Assembly: GCA_028713995.1 (NCBI GenBank)
Contig: JAQTNF010000026.1
Span: 1-45,134 of the forward strand
DNA length: 45,134 nucleotides
Direction of reading: 5' to 3'
Source of the DNA: Deltaproteobacteria bacterium
GTDB taxonomy: Bacteria > Myxococcota_A > Polyangia > JAAYKL01
Below are positions 1 to 6,753 of the stretch, one piece after another (the first letter of the stretch is position 1; every line of letters begins with the position of its first letter). The notes below the pieces were generated by a model that did not search any database, was not told the origin of the DNA, and saw only the letters and a list, made by a program, of their open reading frames with translations. The translations under genes were made by a program, and so were the position numbers.

Positions 1-14
1 ACGGGAGGTCCTGT

Positions 15-1778
15 ATGTTCGTGCCCATCATTCGGCGCTCGTTTCCGCTCCTGTTCCTCACGGCCGCGACGGCGACAAGTTGCTCCGGCACGGAGCAGAA
101 GGCGGGCGACGACGACTCGAACACGGGCACGGGAAGAGGAATGGACGCCTCGCCCGACACGGACACCGGCGCGGACAGCGGCGCGGGAACGGACACCGAC
201 TCCGCGTACGACACCGAGTACGTGCCCGACCCCGAGACCTGCGAGGAGGCGGCGCAGAGCCACACCTACGTGGGCTGCGACTTCTGGCCCACGGTGCTGC
301 CCAACACCGTGGGGACGCATTTCGATTACGCGGTGGTCGTGTCCAACGCAGGCACCGCCACGGCCACCGTCACGATCGAGCACGAAGGCAAGGTGGTCGC
401 GAGCGGCGATGTGGCGCCGAGCGGCCTCAAGAAGTTCTTCCTACCCTGGGTGGCGGCGCTCAAGAACTGGAACGTCCCTTGCGGCGAGACCGGCTTCCCG
501 GTCCTGCCGTTGAGCGCCAGCAAGCGCGTCGTCGACGGCGCATATCATCTCACAAGCACCGTGCCGGTGACCGTCTTCCAGTTCAGTCCTCTCGAATACG
601 GCGCCAAGGGCGGACCCGAGGGCAAGGATTGGTCGGCGTGCAAGAAGTGCATCGGCGGCTGCTACTCGTACACGAACGACGCGTCGCTGCTCCTGCCGAG
701 CACGGCTCTGACCGGCAACTACCGGATCACCGCGCCGCCCGGGCAGAACGCGTCCGTGGTCGAGCCCGGCTATTTCGCGGTCACCGGGATCGAGGACGGC
801 ACCACGGTCAAGATCAAGGTCGGCCCGCTGGGCGAGGTGAAAGCGGGCGGCGGCCTCTCGGCAGCCCAGGCCGGTCAGATCTTCAGCTTCAAGCTCGCCA
901 AGGCCGAGGTCGTGATCGTCACAGGGACGCCGACGACGGACCTGTCCGGCACGATCCTGAACGCGGACAAGCCGGTGCAGGCGATCTCCGGCGCGCCCTG
1001 CCACCAGATGCCGGCCGGAGTCACGGCGTGCGACCATCTCGAGGAGACCGTGGTCCCGGCCGAAACCCTGGGAAGGCGCTACTTCGTGGTCGTCCCCACG
1101 AGCGCCCGCGGTCAGCCCGTCGGCCACATCGTCCGCATCTACGGGAACGTGGACAACACCAAGCTCACGTACTTCGGAGTCCCACCCGCAGGCGCGCCGG
1201 CGACCATCAACGCGGGCGAGGTCTACGACCTCGGTCAGGTCGGAACCGGTTTCGAGGTCAAGGGCAGTCACGAGCTCGCGGTGACGAGCTTCCTGCTCGG
1301 CAGCCAGATCTCGGACACCCAGAGCTCCCATTCGCAGGGAGATCCGGCGCAGAGCAACGTGCAGCCCGTGGAACAGTACCGCAAGAAGTACGTGTTCCTC
1401 GCGCCCGACGACTACATCTCGAGCTACGCCGACGTCGTTGCCCCGACGGGCGCCGCCATCACGCTCGACGGCGAAACAGTGACCGCGGCGGAGGAGAAAG
1501 CGAGCAACGGCTACGCGGTGCGGCGAATCAAGCTCGGCGCCGGACAGGACGGCGCGCACGTCATCGAGTCGGACCAGCCCTTCGGCATGCAGGTGATGGG
1601 CTACGGAAGCTGGACCAGCTACCAGTATCCGGGCGGCTTGAACCTCCTGCATCTCCGAGCCGCCGATCGTGGAGTAGAAGGCTCGCCCGACGCCCGCGTC
1701 GATTTTCTCAGTACTTCTGGAAGGCGAGCACGCTCATGCACGCGAACCCCACGAGGGTCAGGGCCACGAGGAACATGA
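15..1778 (+). CDS. IgGFc-binding-domain-like surface lipoprotein
   Basis: Predicted exported lipoprotein. The N-terminus has a basic start, a hydrophobic stretch and a lipobox-like Cys at residue 23, followed by an Asp/Thr/Gly-rich linker to about residue 70. The rest resembles the bacterial IgGFc-binding family: a ...SGAPC, then ACDHLEE, then a Tyr/Phe-Val-rich strand near residues 330-360, and the end motif YPGGLNL near residue 540. Function in bacteria is unknown; adhesion or surface display is only a guess. A GGGAGG ribosome site lies 6 bases before the ATG. A paralogue at 18450-20276 ends soon after the same YPGGL motif, whereas this frame continues about 40 more Arg/Ser-rich residues and runs 71 bases into the convergent MFS gene. 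A stop in the +1 frame at 1675-1677 suggests that the natural end may be near 1677. Confidence 0.85.
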   Translation: MFVPIIRRSFPLLFLTAATATSCSGTEQKAGDDDSNTGTGRGMDASPDTDTGADSGAGTDTDSAYDTEYVPDPETCEEAAQSHTYVGCDFWPTVLPNTVGTHFDYAVVVSNAGTATATVTIEHEGKVVASGDVAPSGLKKFFLPWVAALKNWNVPCGETGFPVLPLSASKRVVDGAYHLTSTVPVTVFQFSPLEYGAKGGPEGKDWSACKKCIGGCYSYTNDASLLLPSTALTGNYRITAPPGQNASVVEPGYFAVTGIEDGTTVKIKVGPLGEVKAGGGLSAAQAGQIFSFKLAKAEVVIVTGTPTTDLSGTILNADKPVQAISGAPCHQMPAGVTACDHLEETVVPAETLGRRYFVVVPTSARGQPVGHIVRIYGNVDNTKLTYFGVPPAGAPATINAGEVYDLGQVGTGFEVKGSHELAVTSFLLGSQISDTQSSHSQGDPAQSNVQPVEQYRKKYVFLAPDDYISSYADVVAPTGAAITLDGETVTAAEEKASNGYAVRRIKLGAGQDGAHVIESDQPFGMQVMGYGSWTSYQYPGGLNLLHLRAADRGVEGSPDARVDFLSTSGRRARSCTRTPRGSGPRGT

Positions 1779-3033
1779 GCCCGCCCATGAAGCCGCCCGT
1801 CACGCTGATGAAGAACCCGATGGCCACGGGCGCGAGGGCCGAGCCGCCGTTGGCCACGCCGTTCATCATGCCCGCGCCGGCGCCGACCGCCCTGCCCGGC
1901 ACGATCTGCTGGAGCAGCGTCCACACCGAGGGCAGCCCGATGGCGATGGAGGCGATGCCGAGCGAGAGGAGGATCGCGGCCGTGTTGTTGTCCGGCGCGT
2001 GCGCCCCGAAGTAGATGCCCGCCGCGGCGCCCAGCATGGAAAGCGCGGCGAACGGCGCGCGACGGCCGACCTTGTCGGAGAGCCAGCCGAAGAGGATCAC
2101 GTTGACCGTGCCCAGGCAGTAGGGCAGCGACGCCCAGGCGCCCATGGCGGCCCACGAGAACCCGCGCGCGTCCTTGAGGTACGAGGGGAGCCACGTCATG
2201 GTGCCCCACCACACGGACGCGAAGCAGGCGTAGAACACCGTGAGCAGCCAGAAGCGGTAGTTGCCCACGAACGCCTTGACGCTCCCGCCCACGCTCTGCG
2301 CGGCCACGGCCGCCTCGGCCTCGAGCTCGGCCTTGAGCCCGGCCTCGATGGCGTCGCGCTCGGCGCTGCTGATCCAGCGGTTCTGGCGCGGGTGGTCCGT
2401 GGTGAAGAACCACAGGAGCACGAGCGGCACGAGGCCGATCGAGGCCAGCACGAAGAACGTGGGCCGCCAGCCGAGCGTGTGGATGATCCAGGTGAAGAAC
2501 GGCATGGCGACGGCCGGACCCACCATCAACCCCACGAGCCACACGGCGTTGGCCTTGCCGCGCTGCGCCGGTGAGAACCAGTTCTTGACGTACTTGGACT
2601 GCATGGGCCACTGCATGCCCTCGCCGATCCCGAGCGACACGCGCGACACGATCATGAACGCGAACGTGGTGGCCACCCCGCCGAGCAGGAGCGCGATGCC
2701 CCACAAGAGAATCGACAGGGTCATGGCCTTGCGCGGGCCGATGACGTCGCCGAGCGGGGCGATGAAGACGTTCGACACGCCGTACGCGATGAGGAACGCG
2801 GTCATGAGCAGCCCGATGCTGACCGGCTGCCCCGTGATCCCCATGGCGTCGAGGAACAGGCCGTCGGTCACGAGCACCGACACGTTCACCCGGTCGACGT
2901 ACGCCACGAGCAGCGTGATGAGCAGGATGACGACGAGCACGATGCGTTGCGTGATGGGCGCGCTCACACCCGCAACCTCGGCCGGCGCCCCTGCCGGTCC
3001 GTTTCCATGATTGTTTGTCATGCCCGGCATCAT
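1708..3033 (-). CDS. MFS transporter, anion:cation symporter-like
   Basis: About 441 residues with roughly 12 membrane segments, so an inner-membrane secondary transporter. The YVDRVNVS motif at the end of TM1, the GDVIGPRKAM loop after TM2 and the GWLSDKVGRRAPFA loop in the second half are typical of the ACS branch of the major facilitator family (hexuronate, galactonate and aromatic-acid carriers). The substrate cannot be read from sequence. The frame is open to 3141, but the first 36 residues are basic, lie over the promoter of the divergent gene and are not membrane-like. Starts at 3033, 3030 or 3021 give a normal short N-terminus; none has a strong ribosome site. The 3' end overlaps the tail of the convergent lipoprotein gene. 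Confidence 0.88.
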   Translation of the reverse strand: MMPGMTNNHGNGPAGAPAEVAGVSAPITQRIVLVVILLITLLVAYVDRVNVSVLVTDGLFLDAMGITGQPVSIGLLMTAFLIAYGVSNVFIAPLGDVIGPRKAMTLSILLWGIALLLGGVATTFAFMIVSRVSLGIGEGMQWPMQSKYVKNWFSPAQRGKANAVWLVGLMVGPAVAMPFFTWIIHTLGWRPTFFVLASIGLVPLVLLWFFTTDHPRQNRWISSAERDAIEAGLKAELEAEAAVAAQSVGGSVKAFVGNYRFWLLTVFYACFASVWWGTMTWLPSYLKDARGFSWAAMGAWASLPYCLGTVNVILFGWLSDKVGRRAPFAALSMLGAAAGIYFGAHAPDNNTAAILLSLGIASIAIGLPSVWTLLQQIVPGRAVGAGAGMMNGVANGGSALAPVAIGFFISVTGGFMGGLMFLVALTLVGFACMSVLAFQKY

Positions 3034-3047
3034 AGCTTCGTCGTGAG

Positions 3048-3061
3048 GCGTTTTAAAACGC
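3048..3061. promoter_or_regulatory. 14-bp perfect palindrome between divergent genes
   Basis: GCGTTTTAAAACGC is a perfect 7+7 palindrome with no spacer, lying between the MFS start (about 3033, minus) and the small lipoprotein start (3135, plus). It sits just before the candidate -35 of the plus-strand gene, so it fits a dimeric regulator operator acting on one or both genes. It is followed by six T, but a stem with no loop is a poor terminator. The regulator is not identifiable. Confidence 0.4.
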
Positions 3062-3065
3062 TTTT

Positions 3066-3094
3066 TTCGGATCCGGCGCGACTTGGGGTAAAAT
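3066..3094 (+). promoter_or_regulatory. Candidate sigma-70 promoter for the 3135 lipoprotein
   Basis: TTCGGA (3066-3071), 17 bases, TAAAAT (3089-3094). The -10 is good and the -35 weak. The start codon follows 40 bases later with a GAGGTGA ribosome site. Confidence 0.4.
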
Positions 3095-3134
3095 GCGATC
3101 ATTATCGAAAAGGAACAGGAGACGAGGTGACAAC

Positions 3135-3527
3135 ATGACACGAATCACAATGAACAAAGGTTTTTCGGCGCTCTTCCTCGCGGCCGCGATCGCGGCGATC
3201 GTGGCCGTGTCGTGCTCTCCCGACAAGGCCGGGCCGGAGTGCGAGGGCGACGGCTCGGCGTCGGGCTGCGCTCAGGGCTCGTACTGCGGCCTCGACAACA
3301 AGTGCATCACCGACTGCGCGACGAACGCGGAGTGCCAGGCCAACCCCGATTTCGGTCTGCTCGGCATCTGCGACACGAACTTGGGCAAGTGCGTCATGAA
3401 CGAGGACACGGGCGGCACGGACATCGACGCCGACGGTGACTCCGACACGACGCTCGACGCCGGCTACGACGCGGGCGACGCGGGCGACGACGGCGGCATG
3501 GACACCGGCATGGACGGCGGCAAGTAG
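3135..3527 (+). CDS. Small Cys-rich lipoprotein with Asp/Gly-rich tail
   Basis: A 130-residue exported lipoprotein. A signal sequence ends in a lipobox-like AVSC with Cys27. The middle (residues 30-85) has about nine Cys in a spaced pattern (GSYCGLDNKC, DCATNAEC, ICDTNLGKC), suggesting a small disulfide-knotted domain. The C-terminus is almost only Asp, Gly, Thr and Met and resembles the linkers in other lipoproteins of this window, but here it comes last. The start at 3135 is preferred over the upstream ATG at 3093 because of the GAGGTGA site and the signal peptide. Function unknown; the tail may bind divalent cations or act as a spacer. Confidence 0.82.
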   Translation: MTRITMNKGFSALFLAAAIAAIVAVSCSPDKAGPECEGDGSASGCAQGSYCGLDNKCITDCATNAECQANPDFGLLGICDTNLGKCVMNEDTGGTDIDADGDSDTTLDAGYDAGDAGDDGGMDTGMDGGK

Positions 3528-3551
3528 CCCCTTTTCCGCCCGATTGAGGAT

Positions 3552-3579
3552 TTGAAAATCCCCCAGTTTCCGCTAGAAC
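3552..3579 (+). promoter_or_regulatory. Candidate glyA promoter
   Basis: TTGAAA (3552-3557), 16 bases, TAGAAC (3574-3579), 37 bases before the glyA start. It overlaps a small inverted repeat, GGATTT/AAATCC. Confidence 0.35.
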
Positions 3580-3616
3580 CCCGGACAGCGCACGAACATC
3601 CGCCAAGGAGGCCAAG

Positions 3617-4861
3617 ATGAAACACCTCGCCGACGTCGACCCCGAGATCGCGTCCCTCATCCAGCAGGAGAACGTCCGCCAGCACGAGAAGCTGCGGCTC
3701 ATCCCGTCGGAGAACTATGCCTCTGCGGCCGTGCTCGAGGCCACGGGCTCGGTGCTGACGAACAAGTACTCGGAAGGCTACGCGAACAAACGCTACTACG
3801 AGGGCCAGCAGATCGTGGACCAGGTGGAGACCCTGGCCATCCAACGCGCCAAGGCCCTGTTCGGCTCGGAGTCGGCAAACGTGCAGCCCTACTCCGGCTC
3901 GCCGGCCAACCTGGCCGTGTACTACGCCTTCTGCCGGCCGGGCGACCCGATCATGGGCCTCGCGCTCGACCACGGCGGCCACCTGACCCACGGCTGGGGC
4001 GTCTCGATCACGGGCGACTTCTTCACGCCCATCCGATACCAGCTCCACCCGGAGACGCACCTCATCGACTACGACATGATGCGCGATCTCGCCCGCAAGC
4101 ACAGGCCCAAGCTCATCATGGCCGGCGCCACGGCCTACCCGCGCATCATCGACTTCCAGGCCTTCGCGGACGTGGCCAAGGAGGTGGACGCCGTGTTCTG
4201 CGTGGACATGGCGCACATCGCGGGCCTCGTGGCGGGCGGCGCGCACCCCTCGCCCGTGCCCATGGCGCACGTGGTGACGACGACCACGCACAAGACCCTG
4301 CGCGGTCCGCGCGGCGGCATGATCCTCATGAAGAAGTCGCACGCCAAGGCCGTCAACAAGGCCGTGTTCCCGGGGCTCCAGGGCGGGCCGCACAACCACA
4401 CCACCGCCGCCATCGCGGTCGCGCTCAAGGAGGCCTCCACCGACGACTTCAAGGCCTACGCCCGCAAGATCGTGGAGAACGCCAAGCACCTGGCCGAGTG
4501 CCTCAAGGCCAAGGGCTTCCACCTGGTCTCGGGCGGCACGGACAACCACCTCATCCTGGTCGACGTGTCGAAGCGCGGCGTGACCGGCAAGCCGTACGCC
4601 AAGGCCATGGACCGGGCCGGGCTCGTGGCCAACTACAACACGGTGCCCTTTGATCCGCGGCCGCCGATGGATCCGAGCGGCATCCGCATGGGCACGCCCG
4701 GCGCCACCACGCGCGGCATGGGCAAGCCCGAGATGGAGAAGCTCGCCTCGTGGATGGATCGCGTGCTCGCCAACGTGGAGAACGAGGACGCGCTCGAGAA
4801 GATCCGCCTCGAGGTCAAGGAGCTGTGCGCCGCCTTCCCCGCCCCCGGCGTCGTGGTCTGA
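3617..4861 (+). CDS. glyA: Serine hydroxymethyltransferase
   Basis: Cytosolic PLP enzyme that interconverts serine plus tetrahydrofolate with glycine plus 5,10-methylene-tetrahydrofolate, feeding one-carbon metabolism. The 414-residue length is normal for the family. Visible landmarks are RLIPSENYAS (30-36 region), the YSEGYANKRYYEG substrate loop (51-63), the HG.HLTHG motif (119-125), the FCVDMAHIAGLV strand with the PLP-contacting Asp-X-Ala-His, and the PLP lysine Lys226 in TTTTHKTLRGPRGG. An AAGGAGG ribosome site precedes the ATG. The stop codon directly abuts an antisense transposase remnant, so the gene's natural downstream sequence has probably been replaced. Confidence 0.98.
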   Translation: MKHLADVDPEIASLIQQENVRQHEKLRLIPSENYASAAVLEATGSVLTNKYSEGYANKRYYEGQQIVDQVETLAIQRAKALFGSESANVQPYSGSPANLAVYYAFCRPGDPIMGLALDHGGHLTHGWGVSITGDFFTPIRYQLHPETHLIDYDMMRDLARKHRPKLIMAGATAYPRIIDFQAFADVAKEVDAVFCVDMAHIAGLVAGGAHPSPVPMAHVVTTTTHKTLRGPRGGMILMKKSHAKAVNKAVFPGLQGGPHNHTTAAIAVALKEASTDDFKAYARKIVENAKHLAECLKAKGFHLVSGGTDNHLILVDVSKRGVTGKPYAKAMDRAGLVANYNTVPFDPRPPMDPSGIRMGTPGATTRGMGKPEMEKLASWMDRVLANVENEDALEKIRLEVKELCAAFPAPGVVV

Positions 4862-4866
4862 CACTT

Positions 4867-5031
4867 CCTTCTGCTGCCGTCGGAGAGCAATGACAGCCTG
4901 CCCTGCGCGATTGGAGGCCGAAGCAGGTATCTCAGCATGCGCTCCAATCGCGCCCGGTCGTTGGCGTGGATCTGCGCCCCGGCGTACACGTCGAACCCAT
5001 GCACGTTCGCATGGTGCCCGTTGCGCTCGAA
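4867..5031 (-). pseudogene. IS91-type (Y2) transposase remnant
   Basis: A minus-strand frame of about 55 residues reads FERNGHHANVHGFDVYAG, then HANDRARLERMLRYLLRPP, then IAQGRLSLLSDG. This matches the conserved C-terminal part of IS91/IS801-type transposases (the Y2_Tnp family), in which a His/Gly-Phe strand is followed by DR..LERL.RY.LRPP.A..RL....DG. Both ends are lost: the frame runs into hairpin DNA upstream and, at the other side, into the reverse of the glyA 3' end only three bases after its stop. The catalytic Tyr region and the rest of the element are missing, so it is a dead scar. The family call rests on pattern recognition only. Confidence 0.7.
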
Positions 5032-5045
5032 CGCAGGCTCTCCAT

Positions 5046-5158
5046 GCCCGGACGTGAACGTCCGGGCTGAGCCGACGAAGCCCCTGCGGGGCTGCCCCGC
5101 CTGGAGGGCGTTCCCAACGCCCTTCGTTTTCTCAGCCCGGCGGTTGACCGCCGGGCTC
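5046..5158. repeat. Cluster of four strong hairpins, REP/BIME-like
   Basis: Four inverted repeats follow each other: 5046-5067 (10-bp stem GCCCGGACGT, 2-base loop), 5079-5093 (6-bp AGCCCC stem), 5105-5123 (8-bp AGGGCGTT stem, CCC loop, then TCGTTTT) and 5134-5157 (11-bp AGCCCGGCGGT stem). In addition GGCTGAG at 5065-5071 can pair with CTCAGCC at 5131-5137, which would enclose the middle two. It lies between the transposase remnant and ndk. Such multi-stem units are typical of mobile intergenic repeats. The third stem plus T-run might also stop glyA transcription. Confidence 0.6.
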
Positions 5159-5370
5159 GATGCGGGACGCGGCTGCCCGGCGACCACGCGAGCTCGGCAT
5201 TGGCCGGTCTTCCCATGGCCGGGCGCGGGACACGAACCGTGCCACGCGCGGGAAGGCCGGATTTCCTGAGTCAAACGACAATCGATATGGCGGAGGGACT
5301 CGGCGAGAGGCGGCGGGCGGCGTCCCAGCCGGCGGGCCCGCAATCCGATCCGGACCGAAGCCAGGCCTGT
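5159..5370. other. Intergenic DNA without recognised feature
   Basis: Between the hairpin cluster and the ndk stop. The open frames here are Arg/Pro/Gly-rich with no protein-like pattern on either strand. No promoter or RNA was recognised. Confidence 0.5.
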
Positions 5371-5778
5371 CTACAGCTCCGGAAAGAAGAAGGCGATCTC
5401 GCGCGCGGCGCTCGTCGCGCCGTCCGAGCCGTGCACCGCGTTCTCGGTCATGTTGCGCGCGTAAAGGGCGCGCAGGGTGCCGGGCGCGGCCTTGGAGGGA
5501 TCGGTGGCGCCCATGATGGCACGGTTGCGCTCCACGGCGTCCGCGCCCTCGAGGACCTGCACGCAGATCGGGCCGGATGTCATGAACGCCACGAGGCCGT
5601 CGAAAAAGGGCTTCCCTCGGTGCTCCGCGTAGAACGCCTCGGCCTCACGCCGCGAAAGCCGCGTCATCCTGAGCGCCGCGATCGTGAGCCCCTCTTCCTC
5701 GAACCGGCCGAGGATGGCGCCGACCTTTCGCGCCGCGACCGCGTTCGGCTTGATGATGGACAAGGTGCGCTCGGTCAT
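5371..5778 (-). CDS. ndk: Nucleoside diphosphate kinase
   Basis: A 135-residue enzyme that transfers the gamma phosphate from ATP to other nucleoside diphosphates through a phospho-histidine. It begins with the typical [12 protein letters not shown] strand, and the active-site His116 lies in NAVHGSDG near the C-terminus, ending EIAFFFPEL. Length and motif placement are standard. The ATG overlaps the stop of the upstream secreted-protein gene by four bases (ATGA), so the two are probably translationally coupled. Confidence 0.98.
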   Translation of the reverse strand: MTERTLSIIKPNAVAARKVGAILGRFEEEGLTIAALRMTRLSRREAEAFYAEHRGKPFFDGLVAFMTSGPICVQVLEGADAVERNRAIMGATDPSKAAPGTLRALYARNMTENAVHGSDGATSAAREIAFFFPEL

Positions 5779-6317
5779 TGTGCGGGCTCCTGCGCGACCG
5801 AGTCCTCCGGGTTGTCCCCGGTCACCACGATCTTCTCGTCGTCCTCGGAGGCCTTGAGCGCGGCCTTGGCCTTCCCGCTATCGTCGCCCTTTCCCTTGTC
5901 CTTGCCCGCGCCGTCCGTCTTCGGCGACGTCTGCGGAGGCGCGATCGCGGGCTGCTCGCCGTAGTCGCTCTTCAGCTTGCGCAAGAACGAGTTGAGCAGC
6001 ACCTCCTCCACGTAGGACGGCATGAGCCCTATGTTGAGCGTGGCCTTGATGATCGGTCGGGAGCCCGCGCTCGCGGGCACGAGCTCCAGGGTCGCGGCAT
6101 AGCTGTGGCCCGCCTCCTTGTACTCGAAGAGCAGGTACGCGGCCTCCTTGTCCTTCTCCAGGATGGGGTACTTCAGATCCACGCGCAGGAACCGGATGGC
6201 CGAGTTCCAGATCTGGTCCGACCGGTACGTGAGATCCCGGGTCGTCTTGGCCTCGGCCGACAAGGCCACGGACAGGACAAGGCCCGAAACGATGGCAAAA
6301 CCCGCGGCTCGCCTCAT
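5775..6317 (-). CDS. Secreted protein of unknown function, coupled to ndk
   Basis: 180 residues with a cleavable signal peptide ([24 protein letters not shown]). The mature part begins with a compact alpha/beta-looking domain of about 100 residues ([20 protein letters not shown]..., aliphatic and aromatic alternation) and ends in a Lys/Gly/Asp-rich, low-complexity tail from about residue 130. No family was recognised. A GGAGGTG ribosome site precedes the ATG by six bases and a good promoter lies upstream. It is the first gene of a two-gene unit with ndk; a functional link between a periplasmic protein and a cytosolic kinase is not obvious. Confidence 0.8.
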   Translation of the reverse strand: MRRAAGFAIVSGLVLSVALSAEAKTTRDLTYRSDQIWNSAIRFLRVDLKYPILEKDKEAAYLLFEYKEAGHSYAATLELVPASAGSRPIIKATLNIGLMPSYVEEVLLNSFLRKLKSDYGEQPAIAPPQTSPKTDGAGKDKGKGDDSGKAKAALKASEDDEKIVVTGDNPEDSVAQEPAQ

Positions 6318-6338
6318 GGTGACACCTCCATGTAGGAT

Positions 6339-6367
6339 ATTTTACTACCCCAACCCATCAAGGGCAA
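6339..6367 (-). promoter_or_regulatory. Promoter for the 6317-ndk unit
   Basis: On the minus strand TTGCCC (6367-6362), 17 bases, TAAAAT (6344-6339), ending 21 bases before the start codon. Spacing is optimal and the -10 matches five of six consensus positions. Confidence 0.5.
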
Positions 6368-6428
6368 ATTCCCGGCCGTGCGCCGACGGAGATCGTGGAT
6401 CGAACCTTTGTCCGCGTCCCCAAATCCG

Positions 6429-6457
6429 TTGGCAATTGTTTTCATTCGGTCTAATAT
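6429..6457 (+). promoter_or_regulatory. Promoter for the lipoprotein-porin-HEAT operon
   Basis: TTGGCA (6429-6434), 17 bases, TAATAT (6452-6457), 32 bases before the first start codon. This is the best sigma-70-like match in the window. Confidence 0.6.
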
Positions 6458-6489
6458 CCCGTGGTCTTCTGGAAATTTAGTCGAGGTGA

Positions 6490-6732
6490 ATGATGCAATC
6501 GAAGAGAAAACGATACGGCGTGCGATCTTCATTGCTCTTCGGCCTGTCCGCGGCGCTGCTCCTGTGGATCGCCGGGTGCGACATGCCTCCGAGCAAGTGG
6601 GATCCCCAATTCCCCGACAACGCGGGCTGCACCGCGATCGAGCAGTGCACGGCCGACGAGGAGGACGCGGGAGACGGTGGTCCGATCTGCAACAGGAACG
6701 CGGCGATCGGAAGCGCCGCCGACCGGAACTGA
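6490..6732 (+). CDS. Small lipoprotein
   Basis: 80 residues: basic N-terminus, a long hydrophobic stretch and a clear lipobox WIAGC with Cys30, then about 50 mature residues with three further Cys and many acidic residues. No family was recognised. Two ATGs occur in a row (6490, 6493); the GAGGTG site spaces better with the second. It is first in a three-gene run with the porin and the HEAT lipoprotein, so it may be a porin accessory, but that is inference from position only. Confidence 0.7.
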   Translation: MMQSKRKRYGVRSSLLFGLSAALLLWIAGCDMPPSKWDPQFPDNAGCTAIEQCTADEEDAGDGGPICNRNAAIGSAADRN

Positions 6733-6753
6733 CCCATGAAAGGGAGCAAACGG

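Noticed and set aside
5032-5343. Minus-strand open frame upstream of the transposase remnant
   Set aside because: It translates the hairpin cluster and Arg/Pro-rich DNA; only the 55 codons of 5031-4867 look like protein.
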